From positions 12,276,001 through 12,340,000 of the forward strand of contig OU612072.1 in assembly GCA_914767715.1 (NCBI GenBank): 64,000 bases of DNA, in the 5' to 3' direction. Source of the DNA: Membranipora membranacea. Lineage: Eukaryota; Bryozoa; Gymnolaemata; Cheilostomatida; Membraniporidae. The translations under genes were made by a program, and so were the position numbers. Below, piece after piece: positions 1 through 10,317 of this stretch. Each line of letters starts with the position of its first letter. Position 1 is the stretch's first letter. The notes beneath the pieces are model-generated. The model had not been told where the DNA came from and searched no databases. It saw only the letters and a program-made list of their open reading frames with translations.

Positions 1-1113
1 ATCTTTGTCATTGACTTGAGGTGAAGTATGCTTTTGTCCTTACTCATCCACAGGCAGATTTCCCATGATAAAGGGAGCTAAAAATCTAAAAAATTATAGC
101 CCAGCACTATATGCCATTGGAATGATTAGCATATCGAACTTTTAAGTGCTCATTGAGTTACTGTATTTGACAATTCGATATTGTTAACTGTAAAAGATTG
201 TGGGGGTTGAAGTAGTCGTTTAGTCTAAGTGCTCAGACAGCTGCAATTCGAATTCATAAACAATATTATTTGACTAGCAAACAGTAACAAAATGGAAGTT
301 CATTGATCTTTCTTATCGCAGTAAAGATAATTCTAGTTAATGAGTTTGTTAGCAGACTAGATCCATCATTTAGCATTGCCATTCATCACTCATTGGGAAA
401 AGAGTTTTCATTGGGATACTTATACATTTGTCTGAGAATCAGTGAATTGCCTCCTATAGTTGGGAACAACCATATAAATCCTTCAATTGATGGGTGAACT
501 TGCCCTCCTTGTATGTCACACAAATTATGGCGAAGCAATGCAACATTAATCAGTATAATACTTATTAGCTTGATTGCTCCTCAGATAAGTTCAGGTATCT
601 TATACTTACTGGAGAATTACATTTAAAATGATGCATTGTGGGAAGACAGAGCCATCAGAGTTGTGTATGCAAATGATGATATGCTAAAAGGGTTAATCAA
701 CACTGACGCTTAAAAACCAATAGGAAATGGGTTTGTGCTACGTTTTAGGGAACTGAACTTTGTTTTCCGAATTAGCGATTGCCGGATTTACCCAGAAGAA
801 ATTGTTTCCCATCTTATAAATCAGTCCTAACCTTTGATACGGGACATCCAATATGGCATTAACGACACCTTAATGAAGCATTCCCCATGGCAACAATCAC
901 CTGCCGTCACCCACTCCTATATATCACATTAGAAAACCTCACAGTGATGTTTATCAATTTAGATTGGTTCCTGTTTTGTTTTCATTAAAACCTTCAATAA
1001 AGGACTTGAATTCATATCCTCCAATTTTCAGCCTTCATTAACGGGTTGACATTGCAAGCAGGTGCAGGTCATTTCTATGAAGGCTCTTTTGGATAGCATA
1101 CCAACTGGACACC
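1..1113 (+). repeat. Upstream region of A, copy of dispersed repeat R1
   Basis: No coding region is seen. Roughly the first 650 bases match, at about 75-80% by eye, the stretch 23521-24500 upstream of A' and parts of the intron 1 of C (4540-5340) and C' (28460-29265). The last 270 bases before the A start match the A' upstream region at about 93%. The short open frame at 303-497 has no homologue in the other copies and is taken as chance. Confidence 0.6.
889..925 (+). promoter_or_regulatory. Conserved promoter block of A with TATA-like core
   Basis: The block runs GGCAAC..CACCTGC..TCACCCACTC and then TATATAT (918-924). It recurs before A' (24742-24791) and, with about 28 of 33 positions the same, before the diverged paralogue B (21091-21122). 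The surrounding DNA of A and B is not conserved to this degree, so the block is a good candidate for a shared core promoter. It holds an E-box-like CACCTG. The start codon lies about 190 bases downstream. Confidence 0.5.
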
Positions 1114-3004
1114 ATGGCAGACAAGTTAGACTATGATGGTGTTATAGAAGATGCAGTAAAACTGAGACAGAACCTGCGATTTTATCGAGTTGTGGCATCC
1201 GTGCTTACTTTGATACTGATTGGCTGTGCTGCCTTGTTTGCTGGTCTTTATCTGACAAATCAGATGGATCTTTGCCAATCAAGTACTGAGAGAGTTGAGG
1301 TATGTATTGTAGTGATACCTCATATCAGGGGCTTTTTCAACGGTGATAGACTTTAAGACTATGTCAAGGTTCTTAAACTGTATAAATTTCAATACTAGGT
1401 AGGCTGTGATCAACTCGGAGACCTGTAGCTCGGGACCTTATTCATATAATGGTGACAATCAACTTATAAATCCATCAGTCATCTCAGCCAATAGCTGTTC
1501 TTACTTACAACGTCATTTAGTTTTATATCAGCAGAATTAGATATAAGTTGCAACATGGTCGTCAAGGTCGTGTATACCATTGGAACCATTCCCAGACTGC
1601 TGGCCGATAAAGTAAACAACTGTTATGCAAAATATACTGCTCTGCACTATAATAAGTTGTCTTGTTGTTAGTTTTCTCCCCTCTGACACAAAAGAGATGA
1701 ATCCCAATGGGTCGGTTACATTAGTTTTGCTTACACAATAAATGAGCAACATTGCTTTATATTTCGAGACAATTATTTTGGGGTGAGTCATCATGATAGA
1801 AGTCAGAACTTTTAAAGTTTTCCTGTGCTCTCAGGTCTTAAACATAGGAACATTGTTTTTAGCAGTTTGAATATCAGGGTGGCCTTCTCTAATGGTAAAT
1901 TGATTTTGAGCTTGCGAGACATCACACAATATTTGCATAATGAGCCAATCGCTGGACTTGAATTAGAAAAGTAATACTTGTAGCCTGTTTTGTGTAAGAT
2001 ATGCCGTGTCTGACTGCTCTCTTTTGTTTCTCAGAATAAAACTGATTCGGAAAGAACATTCAGCAAATTGAAACATTTCATTATTTTGACTGGTATTTGA
2101 TTGAGGGCTTATTGACAATTTCACTCTCCGACCACACTGGTAAGGAATAATCGATGGCTCATATTTTATCTAGACACCAAAACAAATATTAATATACATT
2201 ATCTCCTTAAGGTTCAGGGTCCGGTCGGTCCAGATTCCACTATCATACGTCAGAAGAAGTCTGCATGGGGCTGGGGGAGAACGACAACAGATTCTCAAGT
2301 TTGTCCACCTGGATGCACCAGTGATGTCGTACAAACAACCACCTGCCCACCTGGCGCACCAGGCTGTAACATCCAATGTTCACCTGGAAGCCCTGGCTGT
2401 ACTCAACCTTGTCAGCCTGGCACTCCAGGCACTCAGGGCTGTGACAATCAGGTATGGAGAGCGACCTCTACATAAGCTTGCTCAATCCTTGCCAACCCTC
2501 ACTTTGATATTGTTTGTTTGAATAGGCAGTTTAACGATTCTGATTTTGAAACATAGCAGGTGCATGACAGGTTTAAATAGTTTCACTTTTTGATGCTATC
2601 ATGTATATAATAACTCCTCCCTGCTAGTTTTACATGACCTCACTTTGTTGCTCTTTTAGCAAGGACAAGCGGGAGCTGGAGGTGTTGGCTGTGTAACAGC
2701 ATTCAGAACGCTCTGCCCAAACAGTGGCGCTCCAGGTCAGCCAGGAGCGGATGGTGCCCAAGGACAGCCCGGAGCTGGTGGACAACCAGGTGTGCAGGGA
2801 CCACCAGGTGTGCAGGGACCAACTCGACTCGTCTGCAGAGATGAACCTCTACAAACAAGTGCAGGCATGCCTGGTCCAGCGCAACCTGGTGCAGCTGGAT
2901 TTCCAGGACAACCAGGTGCGACTGGAATACCAGGAGAGACAGGTTCACCAGGACAAGCTGGTGCTCCAGGTTGTGTGACCTCACAGGTGACTATATGTAG
3001 ATAG
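1114..3004 (+). CDS. Gene A: type II membrane-anchored short collagen (256 aa, 3 exons)
   Basis: Exons are 1114-1299, 2212-2451 and 2660-3004, with GT-AG introns in phase 0. The start has a strong context (ACCATGG). Exon 1 gives a basic cytosolic tail ([10 protein letters not shown]) and one membrane helix at about residues 27-49, so an N-in topology. Exon 2 has a convertase-like RQKK site at about residue 77, then a Pro/Cys-rich block with seven cysteines ([18 protein letters not shown] and others). Exon 3 has C-x7-C-PN, 11 Gly-X-Y triplets (about 165-197), a hinge TRLVCRDEP, two triplets, a two-residue break, nine triplets (219-245), and a closing C-x7-C before the stop. The length is far below fibrillar collagens. 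The plan resembles nematode cuticle collagens and minicollagens; the family is not identified. A trimeric, disulfide-linked matrix protein released by cleavage is inferred. Confidence 0.83.
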
Positions 3005-3173
3005 ACTTTATTCACACCTGACTCCCTTCATCAGTGCAAAGATATTCATCTACTGCTTTGAAGTGAAATTGTAAAATTGTCACGCTGGTTATTTTATTGT
3101 GTTTGTAACATTCATTTCTTTTTTTTTATTAATTTAATAGGTTATGAGTGATTTGATTTTTCTTGATGTAGAC

Positions 3174-3179
3174 AATAAA
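3174..3179 (+). terminator. Candidate polyadenylation signal of A
   Basis: An AATAAA lies 170 bases after the A stop codon and is preserved in A'. It is the first canonical signal downstream. Confidence 0.35.
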
Positions 3180-3589
3180 ACCATTTATGCAGTTGATAAG
3201 AAACAACCCTCTTTGTATTATTGACGATAGATTCTTTAGCAGCTCTAGATGGTCCCTTATTGGACTGGCTGTAATCATATCATTCATTACACAAGTTAAG
3301 GCAACATGTCCATCGTTGCACAGGATCAATTTTTTCAATATCATATTCCTGACCTAATTCATGAGTTTAAGTTACTCACGACATGGATATGGCAAAGCAG
3401 CTCTAAACTGGGATATGAGTTATCCAGTCTGCTAATTCCATATTCCATTGCGGGAGATAATTTGCTGCAATCCCTATATCCTTCTAAGTGCCCCTTTCCG
3501 CAGGTACAGAACACAACTCTGTAGTGAATTCCGCGGGCATGTCAGTTTGCGCCGCCAACCCATTCTTTATTGGGGATGGTGAGATGGTG

Positions 3590-3690
3590 AGATAGCGAGA
3601 TAGCGCAATCGGTTAGTGCGCTTACCATTCACTACCAGGCGAGTGGTGCCGCATCGGTTGTGGGTTTGGGTTCCTGTCTTACATTGATAT
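3590..3690 (+). repeat. tRNA-derived SINE-like element
   Basis: The stretch TAGCGCAATCGG (3601-3612) fits a pol III A box. GGTTTGGGTTCC (3663-3674) is a degenerate B box about 50 bases on. The cloverleaf is not intact, and the tail runs into AT-rich DNA with AAATAAATAAATC near 3886-3898. It lies between A and C and is repeated at 27510-27610 as part of the block duplication, so it was inserted before that event. Confidence 0.5.
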
Positions 3691-4038
3691 CTCCTCATTG
3701 GATCATCCTCTCATTAGAATCAATGATGATGGAAATTGGTTCCCATAAATAATAGTTCCTGTTTTCCTGACAAGGCAACTAAATATTGAAGTGAAGAAAA
3801 GCCATTAAAAAGATAACAAAGATTGGCTATGCCAACTAGGAAGCGTGGGAAAAATAAATTATTGTCTGATTGTTTGATTGATCAAAATAAATAAATCTTC
3901 TTAAACCCTATATTATTGCTTTCTGACTACAAAAAAACAAACCACAACAAAACTCACTCACTCATTGACAAAGTAGGAAGCAACAGGTATAGGTAGGTAT
4001 ACAGCTCGTGAAATCTGTTGGTTGGATGAACCACAAAT

Positions 4039-6091
4039 ATGATTGGAGAAGTGGAGACCAAATCTTCATCCCATCTGCGACTCTTCAGAATTATATCCCT
4101 CGTGCTTCTTTTATCGTTACTGGTCTCAGTTGCTTTGAATGCCTGGGTGTTCTTCATTCATGGACTTCAGTCTTGTCATGAGATTACAGAAACAGAAAAG
4201 GTAGGTAAACATCCCTCAGGTGGAACAGGGCATTGTTTAAATATTTCTGTGCATGTTTTTTGTTCGAAAAATCTACTTAAGTTGAACCTTTTGATCTGAA
4301 TATGGCCTCAAGCGCTGTTTTGGATTGAACATGGCCTGACAATATAGTAATAATGCCTCTTTAGCCATTTTGGAAGTTTTTAATGTAAATTGATGGTAAC
4401 TTTGAAGTGTAACCTGGTCAAGCAAAGACTTTTTTAAATGTATATTACTATAATTTATAAATCAAATTAACAAGGTCTACCAGATAGGCAAGACTTCGCG
4501 GGCATTAGGATGTATGACTTAGAAAAGTTATAAACAATAAAAAAATCCTTGTCCTTCATATCAATGGCGCTAGACAAACCATCAGGTGAAAACCGTTGTG
4601 TCATCACTTATTCATTCAACGGGTACACATGCCAACTGTTAGAGCGCCTAAAGGGGCTGTGAAAAAATCCAAATCATTCACTGGAGTAATAATTACCAAA
4701 TTCGTTGTCAATAATTTAATTCTTCTTACTCATAAACTATACTGTTTTGAAAATCTTTCCAAAACTTTGGTGCCATTGACCTTAGGTAAAGCTTTCGTCT
4801 TTATTCATCGATTGGCAGAATTTTAGCCTAGCACTGTTTGACATTGGAATTGGCGCAAAGATGCTTTTGGGGCTAGTGCCTCTATATGGTCAACCCGTAC
4901 ATCTGGTCGATACACGGTTGATAATGGTTGATGATGTAATGCCAACAACTTGCATTGCAACCGTCTGAGCACTAAGACTACGAGACAACTAATTATCTGC
5001 ATGTTGTTTTACAGTTAACCATAAAGAGGCATTTGCCCCAGATGTACACTAAATCCTAAAGGTGATGAACATCGGCTTGATGCTTACAATGTGTACTGGT
5101 ATTCTGCTATGATTTTTCTATTCTAGTAATTTAGTATTGAACCTTTCGATGAGTTTAGGGTCAAAGATAACCGACAGAGAGTCTGGTAACAGTAATGTTT
5201 TGCACTCAGTGCCAGAAAAAAATTGAAACAAAAAAGAAACAGAAAGAAAATAATACCATCAATGATGTTGGTCAAATCAATGATGAAGGGAATGTGGTTT
5301 AAAACAACTCATGGTGTAAATTCACACAATGATACCAGCTAGCTACTTTTGCAGAATGTAGAGTATTGCCAGTTTTTGATATGGTCGAAAATATATTAAT
5401 TAAAGTCCCAATCATTTACCAATTTTCGTTATCCATCAAGAGCCAAAAGTCAACAACTCACTGCTTTTACAATATATTGCAGGTTTCCGGTGCATTTGGC
5501 CCAGCCGACAATGAGGTAGCCAGAGTGCGCCACGGGCGACGAGCTTCAAGATGGTGGGAACCAACACCACCACCCATCACAACCACTACCAGCACTACTG
5601 CCGCACCACCTTCTACATCATCTTCCTGTGTACAGGTATGTATACATTGTCATCTTTTCTTTCTATCATAAAGTATGTTTCTAGGTCTAAGTCTATGTCT
5701 CTTGTTTTTTAACAATTAATTTGAGTACGTGGACAGTTTAGATAACAATTTTTTTTTACTAATTCCACAATATTCTTAGGCAAAATTGAATGATTGTACA
5801 ACCCCGATTTCTTCAATGCTTTTATTGTCAATCTACAGTCATCTTTATAAATCATTACTGAAATCACCATGAATTTGTCTTTTTAAAAGTTTGAGCCAGT
5901 AATTTCCTTCATAAACTGTATATTCCTTGCATTTCATTTCACAGCTTCCACCGGTGCCACCAGGATGTGAAGTGGCCTGTCAAACAGTCTGCCCCAATCA
6001 GCGACTACCACCAGGAGCATGTAACATACAGTCTGTGGCAAGGACATGCTGTGGGAATTCACTACTCACAGGCTCATGTGTTTCTATTTAG
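4039..6091 (+). CDS. Gene C: type II anchored Thr/Pro- and Cys-rich small protein (153 aa, 3 exons)
   Basis: Exons are 4039-4200, 5483-5635 and 5945-6091, all introns phase 0. Exon 1 encodes a short tail (SSSHLRLFR) and one membrane helix at about residues 18-40, followed by a juxtamembrane Cys. Exon 2 has a basic cleavage site RHGRR (about residues 70-74), a WW pair, and a linker of Pro, Thr, Ser and Ala likely to be O-glycosylated. Exon 3 carries the cysteine module: GCEVACQTVCPN, then C-x8-CC-G and a last C three residues from the end. Eight cysteines follow the cleavage site. There is no collagen sequence, but the architecture and the Cys spacing match D and E and parts of A. An overlapping out-of-frame ATG at 4026 has a poor context. 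Function unknown; a secreted matrix partner of the collagens is inferred from context. Confidence 0.8.
4540..5340 (+). repeat. R1 repeat inside intron 1 of C, with an inverted core
   Basis: Both flanks match 23360-24000 in the same orientation. The core (about 4877-5047) matches the reverse complement of about 23690-23800. Short inverted repeats bound the core: TGCCTCTATATGG at 4877-4889 against CCATAAAGAGGCA at 5019-5031, and GTACATCTGG at 4897-4906 against its complement at 5038-5047. No coding content is supported. Confidence 0.55.
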
Positions 6092-6126
6092 CCCGAAAAC
6101 AGAGTGCAGAAAATCAAACAACATTG

Positions 6127-6132
6127 AATAAA
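6127..6132 (+). terminator. Polyadenylation signal of C
   Basis: AATAAA lies 36 bases after the C stop codon. It is conserved in C' (30053-30058). Confidence 0.55.
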
Positions 6133-7944
6133 TGATTAGCTATCAAATTGGTCAAGCTTGATACACCATCTCATTTCGGAGTTATTTTGATGGCATGATG
6201 CAGGAAAAGAGATTCCAGTAACACAAGTTGCAATATCTTTTTCTGGAATGACCATGACATCGTATCACTGCCAACCCGATTAACTGGGTTGGTCATTGTA
6301 ATGATTTTTTTTTACATCCAACGTAGGTTGTATTTTTTGATTAATGAATAATAAATCAAATCGCAATAATAGTTTCCTCAAAATGACATCATTTTCCTTT
6401 TTTTATATTGCCTGAAATTTAATTGGTGATTTAGCCTTGTTCCTAATTAAGTCTAGCATTGCATCATTCAAACTTGAAGATAACTATTTTTAAAGAAACA
6501 AGGAGCTAGGTTGACATGTTATCCGAGTTTGCTACGGGCAGGTACAGGAATCAAATGATTCCGTATCTAAATGAAGCCATCAAAATATCTGGCACCTCAT
6601 TTTTTGTAGTAGTATAAAACTAACAGCTTGTTGCTATGTTCTAATAAAATATGTTGCCATACCTCAAGTTTTTATTCAACTTAACTACCAAGCTCCCGCT
6701 GGGTTCTAGAATGGTTCTTAAATTATCCATTATCACACAAAAATATGGAATTGACATAACTTGATATGTTGCTTCATTCACAGTTGTCTCTGTGCGCATT
6801 TTGTTATGGCTAAACAATAGCGACTAGATGTTTCAAAGGACCCTCTGCTTTAAGAAATGTATCCTCAGTTACCTCCTTTTTTTCTTGCTACTGAAGCAAC
6901 AGTAACAGAACAAGATTGCAGATTATCTATTTGATCAAATAAGCATTAGGGAAACCAGCAAAGATTAATCAACATTGAAAATAGCAGCGTCTATCGATTC
7001 AAACATTTTAAAAATAACCTGACTGGAAAAGTTGCTAATTAAAATTGAAACTCCATCATATCATCAATTAGTGAATATTCTCTGTCACCATACACTCTCA
7101 GCATATGCGAACTGATGAGCCGTATGTTCGTCTCTGCATCATGGGGCAAAACAATGGAAACCCATAATTTGGAAGTATTTATGCCTAAATGGAAAACTGG
7201 TTTTTCCGTCTAATAACCTTGAACTCTTGCAGTTGCCTCCCTTGATGGAAGGTATCGCCACTATTGCTGTGCTGCAGAGATAGACTATGTTACAAGGCTA
7301 TCCTGCAGGCACCATGGTCACCATAGTTGATCCAAACACCTAATTGATAACTGTTGTAAACTTAATTTTGATTGGACTAGAATTGGTCATAGATTGTTCA
7401 ATGGGTTTCTATACTACCAATACGTATATTGTCAGCAACAATTCATTGTGTCTATGACAAAAAACTGAAAAAGTGTTGCTGTAACCTTTTCTAAACCTTT
7501 TTTATGGTAAGAGTGTTTCTCAATGTGGAGGGTAAAAGATTGCAATTTTTTTGCTAATTTATGGTTAAGGTTATCTGATTGGGTTTAAGTAATGGCTAAT
7601 TCTTGGTGACATTGACATAGGTAATACAGAAAAGCATTACCACACACTTGACTTGACACCTATTAGCTATATCCAAGGACGTAAAATTTCACTAATTGAT
7701 TCAAGTTTCTCATTTGTAAACAGATTAATCATTGTCAAAAAAGAGGAACCGATGCAATGCAGTGTCAGACTTCAATGTGTAAATGGGACAAATTAATCAA
7801 TAAGTTTTTTCTCTGTTTATTTATTCCAAGCCGCTACTCAGAGATAATGTATGAATAAAGGAGAATTCTTTGTTGTGTGACAGTCTTAGCTTTTCATCGC
7901 CAGAAGACAACGAGCAAAAATCTCTTCAGATCTTGATTAGTACA
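6133..7944 (+). other. Intergenic C-D, nothing recognised
   Basis: About 1.8 kb of AT-rich DNA, repeated nearly unchanged at 30059-31882. No long open frame, RNA gene or transposon end was found. The final 80 bases presumably hold the D leader and promoter, but no clear TATA box is seen. Confidence 0.4.
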
Positions 7945-9428
7945 ATGACAGGGAACTGCACTGAGAGGAACGGAGGAAAAGATAAAATTGATCAGAAGAT
8001 AAAGTATTATCAAATGCTCATATTAGTAATAACTATTCTAGTGATTGGATGTATGACTTTACTTGCTACGATTTATGTAACAGATGGTCATGTGATCTGT
8101 ATCAGGGCACAACCATGTGCACAGAGAAAAGTTCAGGGAAAACAGGTGAGCAATTCAAAAATCGATATTGACGATGCCACCTTTCGTCTACATAAGTTGT
8201 TCTAATTCCGATTTTTTAACCAGGCTTCTCACTAGTAGTCATTTCACAATCAAGCCTGTTTATGACAAAACAGAGGTTGGGCTGCCTCAAGATGGACACA
8301 AGTTGCCCAAAACTCCGCATACTGAGGGTGTGATACATCCTAGAATGCATCCTATAGGTGAGGCCATGGTGGACCTCCTGATTGTGAGATCTTAGCCAAT
8401 AGATGGAGAAACGAGAAGTGATTCAGTATTTCCTTTGATTATACTCATTGGGCTGTTTATCCTGTGATTTGAACTTTATATGGTTCAGTTGCTCACTTGT
8501 ATTTTTGTGCTCAGGTAAACACAGCTTTTGAGAGCGACCAAAACAGAGAAAAGAGGAACAGTTACGGTACCGACAGAGGGCGACAATCTAGTCCAAAGAT
8601 CCCTCCTGACAGATTCTGTCCGTCATGGTGCGGAGCAACAACGACTGAAACCCCAGTACAGTCAATAATGACATCCGGAGTGGTGAGAACTCAAGAAGTA
8701 TATGTTTGTTTTCATAGGACCTTAGTAAAAAGAGTTCATTAATGACAAGCTATGCCAATAATTATGCATAAATTTTGCGTAAGAGCTGCATTTTTGTTTT
8801 GCTTCTTTGCGTAAGGCTATATTAAACTGCTGTTCAAACAAACCAATATGGGAATTTGAAACCTTTCCATTATTTTGGTAAGATGCTTGTTAAGTTTTTA
8901 TGTCAAAAACTGGAATCCCTAACACGCTGAAGAAGTAAAACGATTGACCTTATCACTTTTGGGTCAGTCAGGCCTCATATATGCCACAAGGTGTTGTTGC
9001 GGATGTAAACTTTGACCATGGCCTGTTTATCGATATTTTATAACAAGCGTATATGTTGATGGCTGACCAAGTAGTTTTGTTGCGGATGCAAAGAAGTGGT
9101 AATACATTATGGTACTATGGTATTATGGTACTTGATATCTTGCGTCATAGATTTAATTGAAAGTGAAGTTATATTTTACACTATTACTCAGTGAATTAGG
9201 GTCGAACATAGGTGATACTGTAACAACAGTATGACACCACAGTTATCTAGTGCAAACCATTTTTACTTTGATATTTTGTACACCTATTAATCAACTTGGC
9301 CATCCTATTCTTATCTTCATTTCCAGGTATTTCCATCTATTCTTATTCCTGGCTGCGAACAAGTGAGTGCTGTAACAACATGCTGTGGGGTAAATCCGAG
9401 ACTGAACTGCCAATGTGTGACAGACTAA
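7945..9428 (+). CDS. Gene D: type II anchored small Cys-rich proprotein (156 aa, 3 exons)
   Basis: Exons are 7945-8145, 8515-8682 and 9327-9428, introns phase 0. The start at 7945 is the first in-frame ATG; the open frame reaches further up only by a TTG. Exon 1 gives a charged tail (KDKIDQKIKYYQ), a helix at about residues 25-47 and a short lumenal stretch. Exon 2 carries NREKR, a good convertase motif (R-x-K-R), then a second basic site DRGR and FCPSWC. Exon 3 ends with C-x8-CC-GVNPRLNC-x-C. It is the closest relative of E: the exon order, cleavage motif and terminal module align. A secreted disulfide-rich peptide of about 70 residues is the expected mature product. No database family is recognised. 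Confidence 0.8.
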
Positions 9429-9994
9429 ATTCAATTCTAGAAAGGAAGGGAAGGTAAGTCCAATTCTCTGCATTATTATATCACAGGCTCCCGATAGTGC
9501 AATACAAGTAACAAGCACTTCCAGGAGACTGTGACATCATAAATCAGAGAATGGGAGACACCTTCCCTTATCAGAGGCACTTTTTCCACCACAATGAGAA
9601 TTAGCGCATTTGCTCTCAGCGCGAGAGGACCTAGTTTGTTTTATATGTAAATGGTTTTGGGTTTTGCTACTCCCCTCCCCCCTCTTGATCCATACTGACC
9701 AGAACGAGCGATTGAAACCAACAATGATGACAATATTGAATGAATATCCTGTCACATACCACACCGTTTTTGACCACTATTGGACACTTTACATTACAAA
9801 ACTGCTAACGCCACACCTAATGATGTAAGCAAGAGAAGACGACTACAAATTACCGCTAACTTCAATGAAATTAATACAACACTAGTATTATCATGAATGT
9901 GAAAATGCCTGCCAAAACTGTGGCATGTGTTCATCATAAGCCAAGCAATAAGTATATGCACGTGGCTAATATGCAGCAGTTAGAGCTTGAGTCA

Positions 9995-10093
9995 GTAGCA
10001 TTTTGACTGTCGAGCAGAGCTGTAGCATTTTGACTGTACCTCAGAAAAGTATAATTTTGCACGGCGACGCAGAGTAATAATATTTTGACCGAC
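9995..10093 (+). repeat. Degenerate ~27 bp tandem repeat
   Basis: Units start with GTAGCATTTTGACTG at 9995 and 10022, then decayed versions at about 10049 and 10074. It is also present at 34554-34652. No function is evident. Confidence 0.5.
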
Positions 10094-10284
10094 CAGTATC
10101 ATTGTGATGTCATGCAGCAGAGTAACATTTTTTTAAACCTGTATTAATTCAACAGCCGCTGAATTAACATAATAAAATGAATATATTTCAAATAATTTTA
10201 CATTGAACATTCATATACTTACCGAGAGCCAATGAGAGGAATAGTTCAGGTCAGATTATTTAAGGACACAGTTTAATTTTCAAT

Positions 10285-10317
10285 GATATATATACATATA
10301 ATATATATATATTTATA
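10285..10317 (+). repeat. TA-rich microsatellite
   Basis: An imperfect run of alternating T and A. The copy at about 34849-34880 has a different length, as expected of a microsatellite. Confidence 0.6.

Noticed and set aside
2703-3015. Long open frames on both strands in the collagen exon of A (and of A', B)
   Set aside because: They are by-products of the repetitive GC-rich Gly-X-Y codons. Only the frame with Gly at every third residue, flanking splice sites and conserved cysteines is taken.
3590-3690. Functional tRNA gene
   Set aside because: The A box is good but the B box is degenerate and no acceptor stem pairs; it fits a SINE head better.
4596-4826. Open frame in intron 1 of C
   Set aside because: It lies in repeat R1, is cut or altered in other R1 copies and has no family feature.
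7870-7944. Upstream extension of D exon 1
   Set aside because: The frame starts with TTG; the first ATG is at 7945, and E aligns from there.
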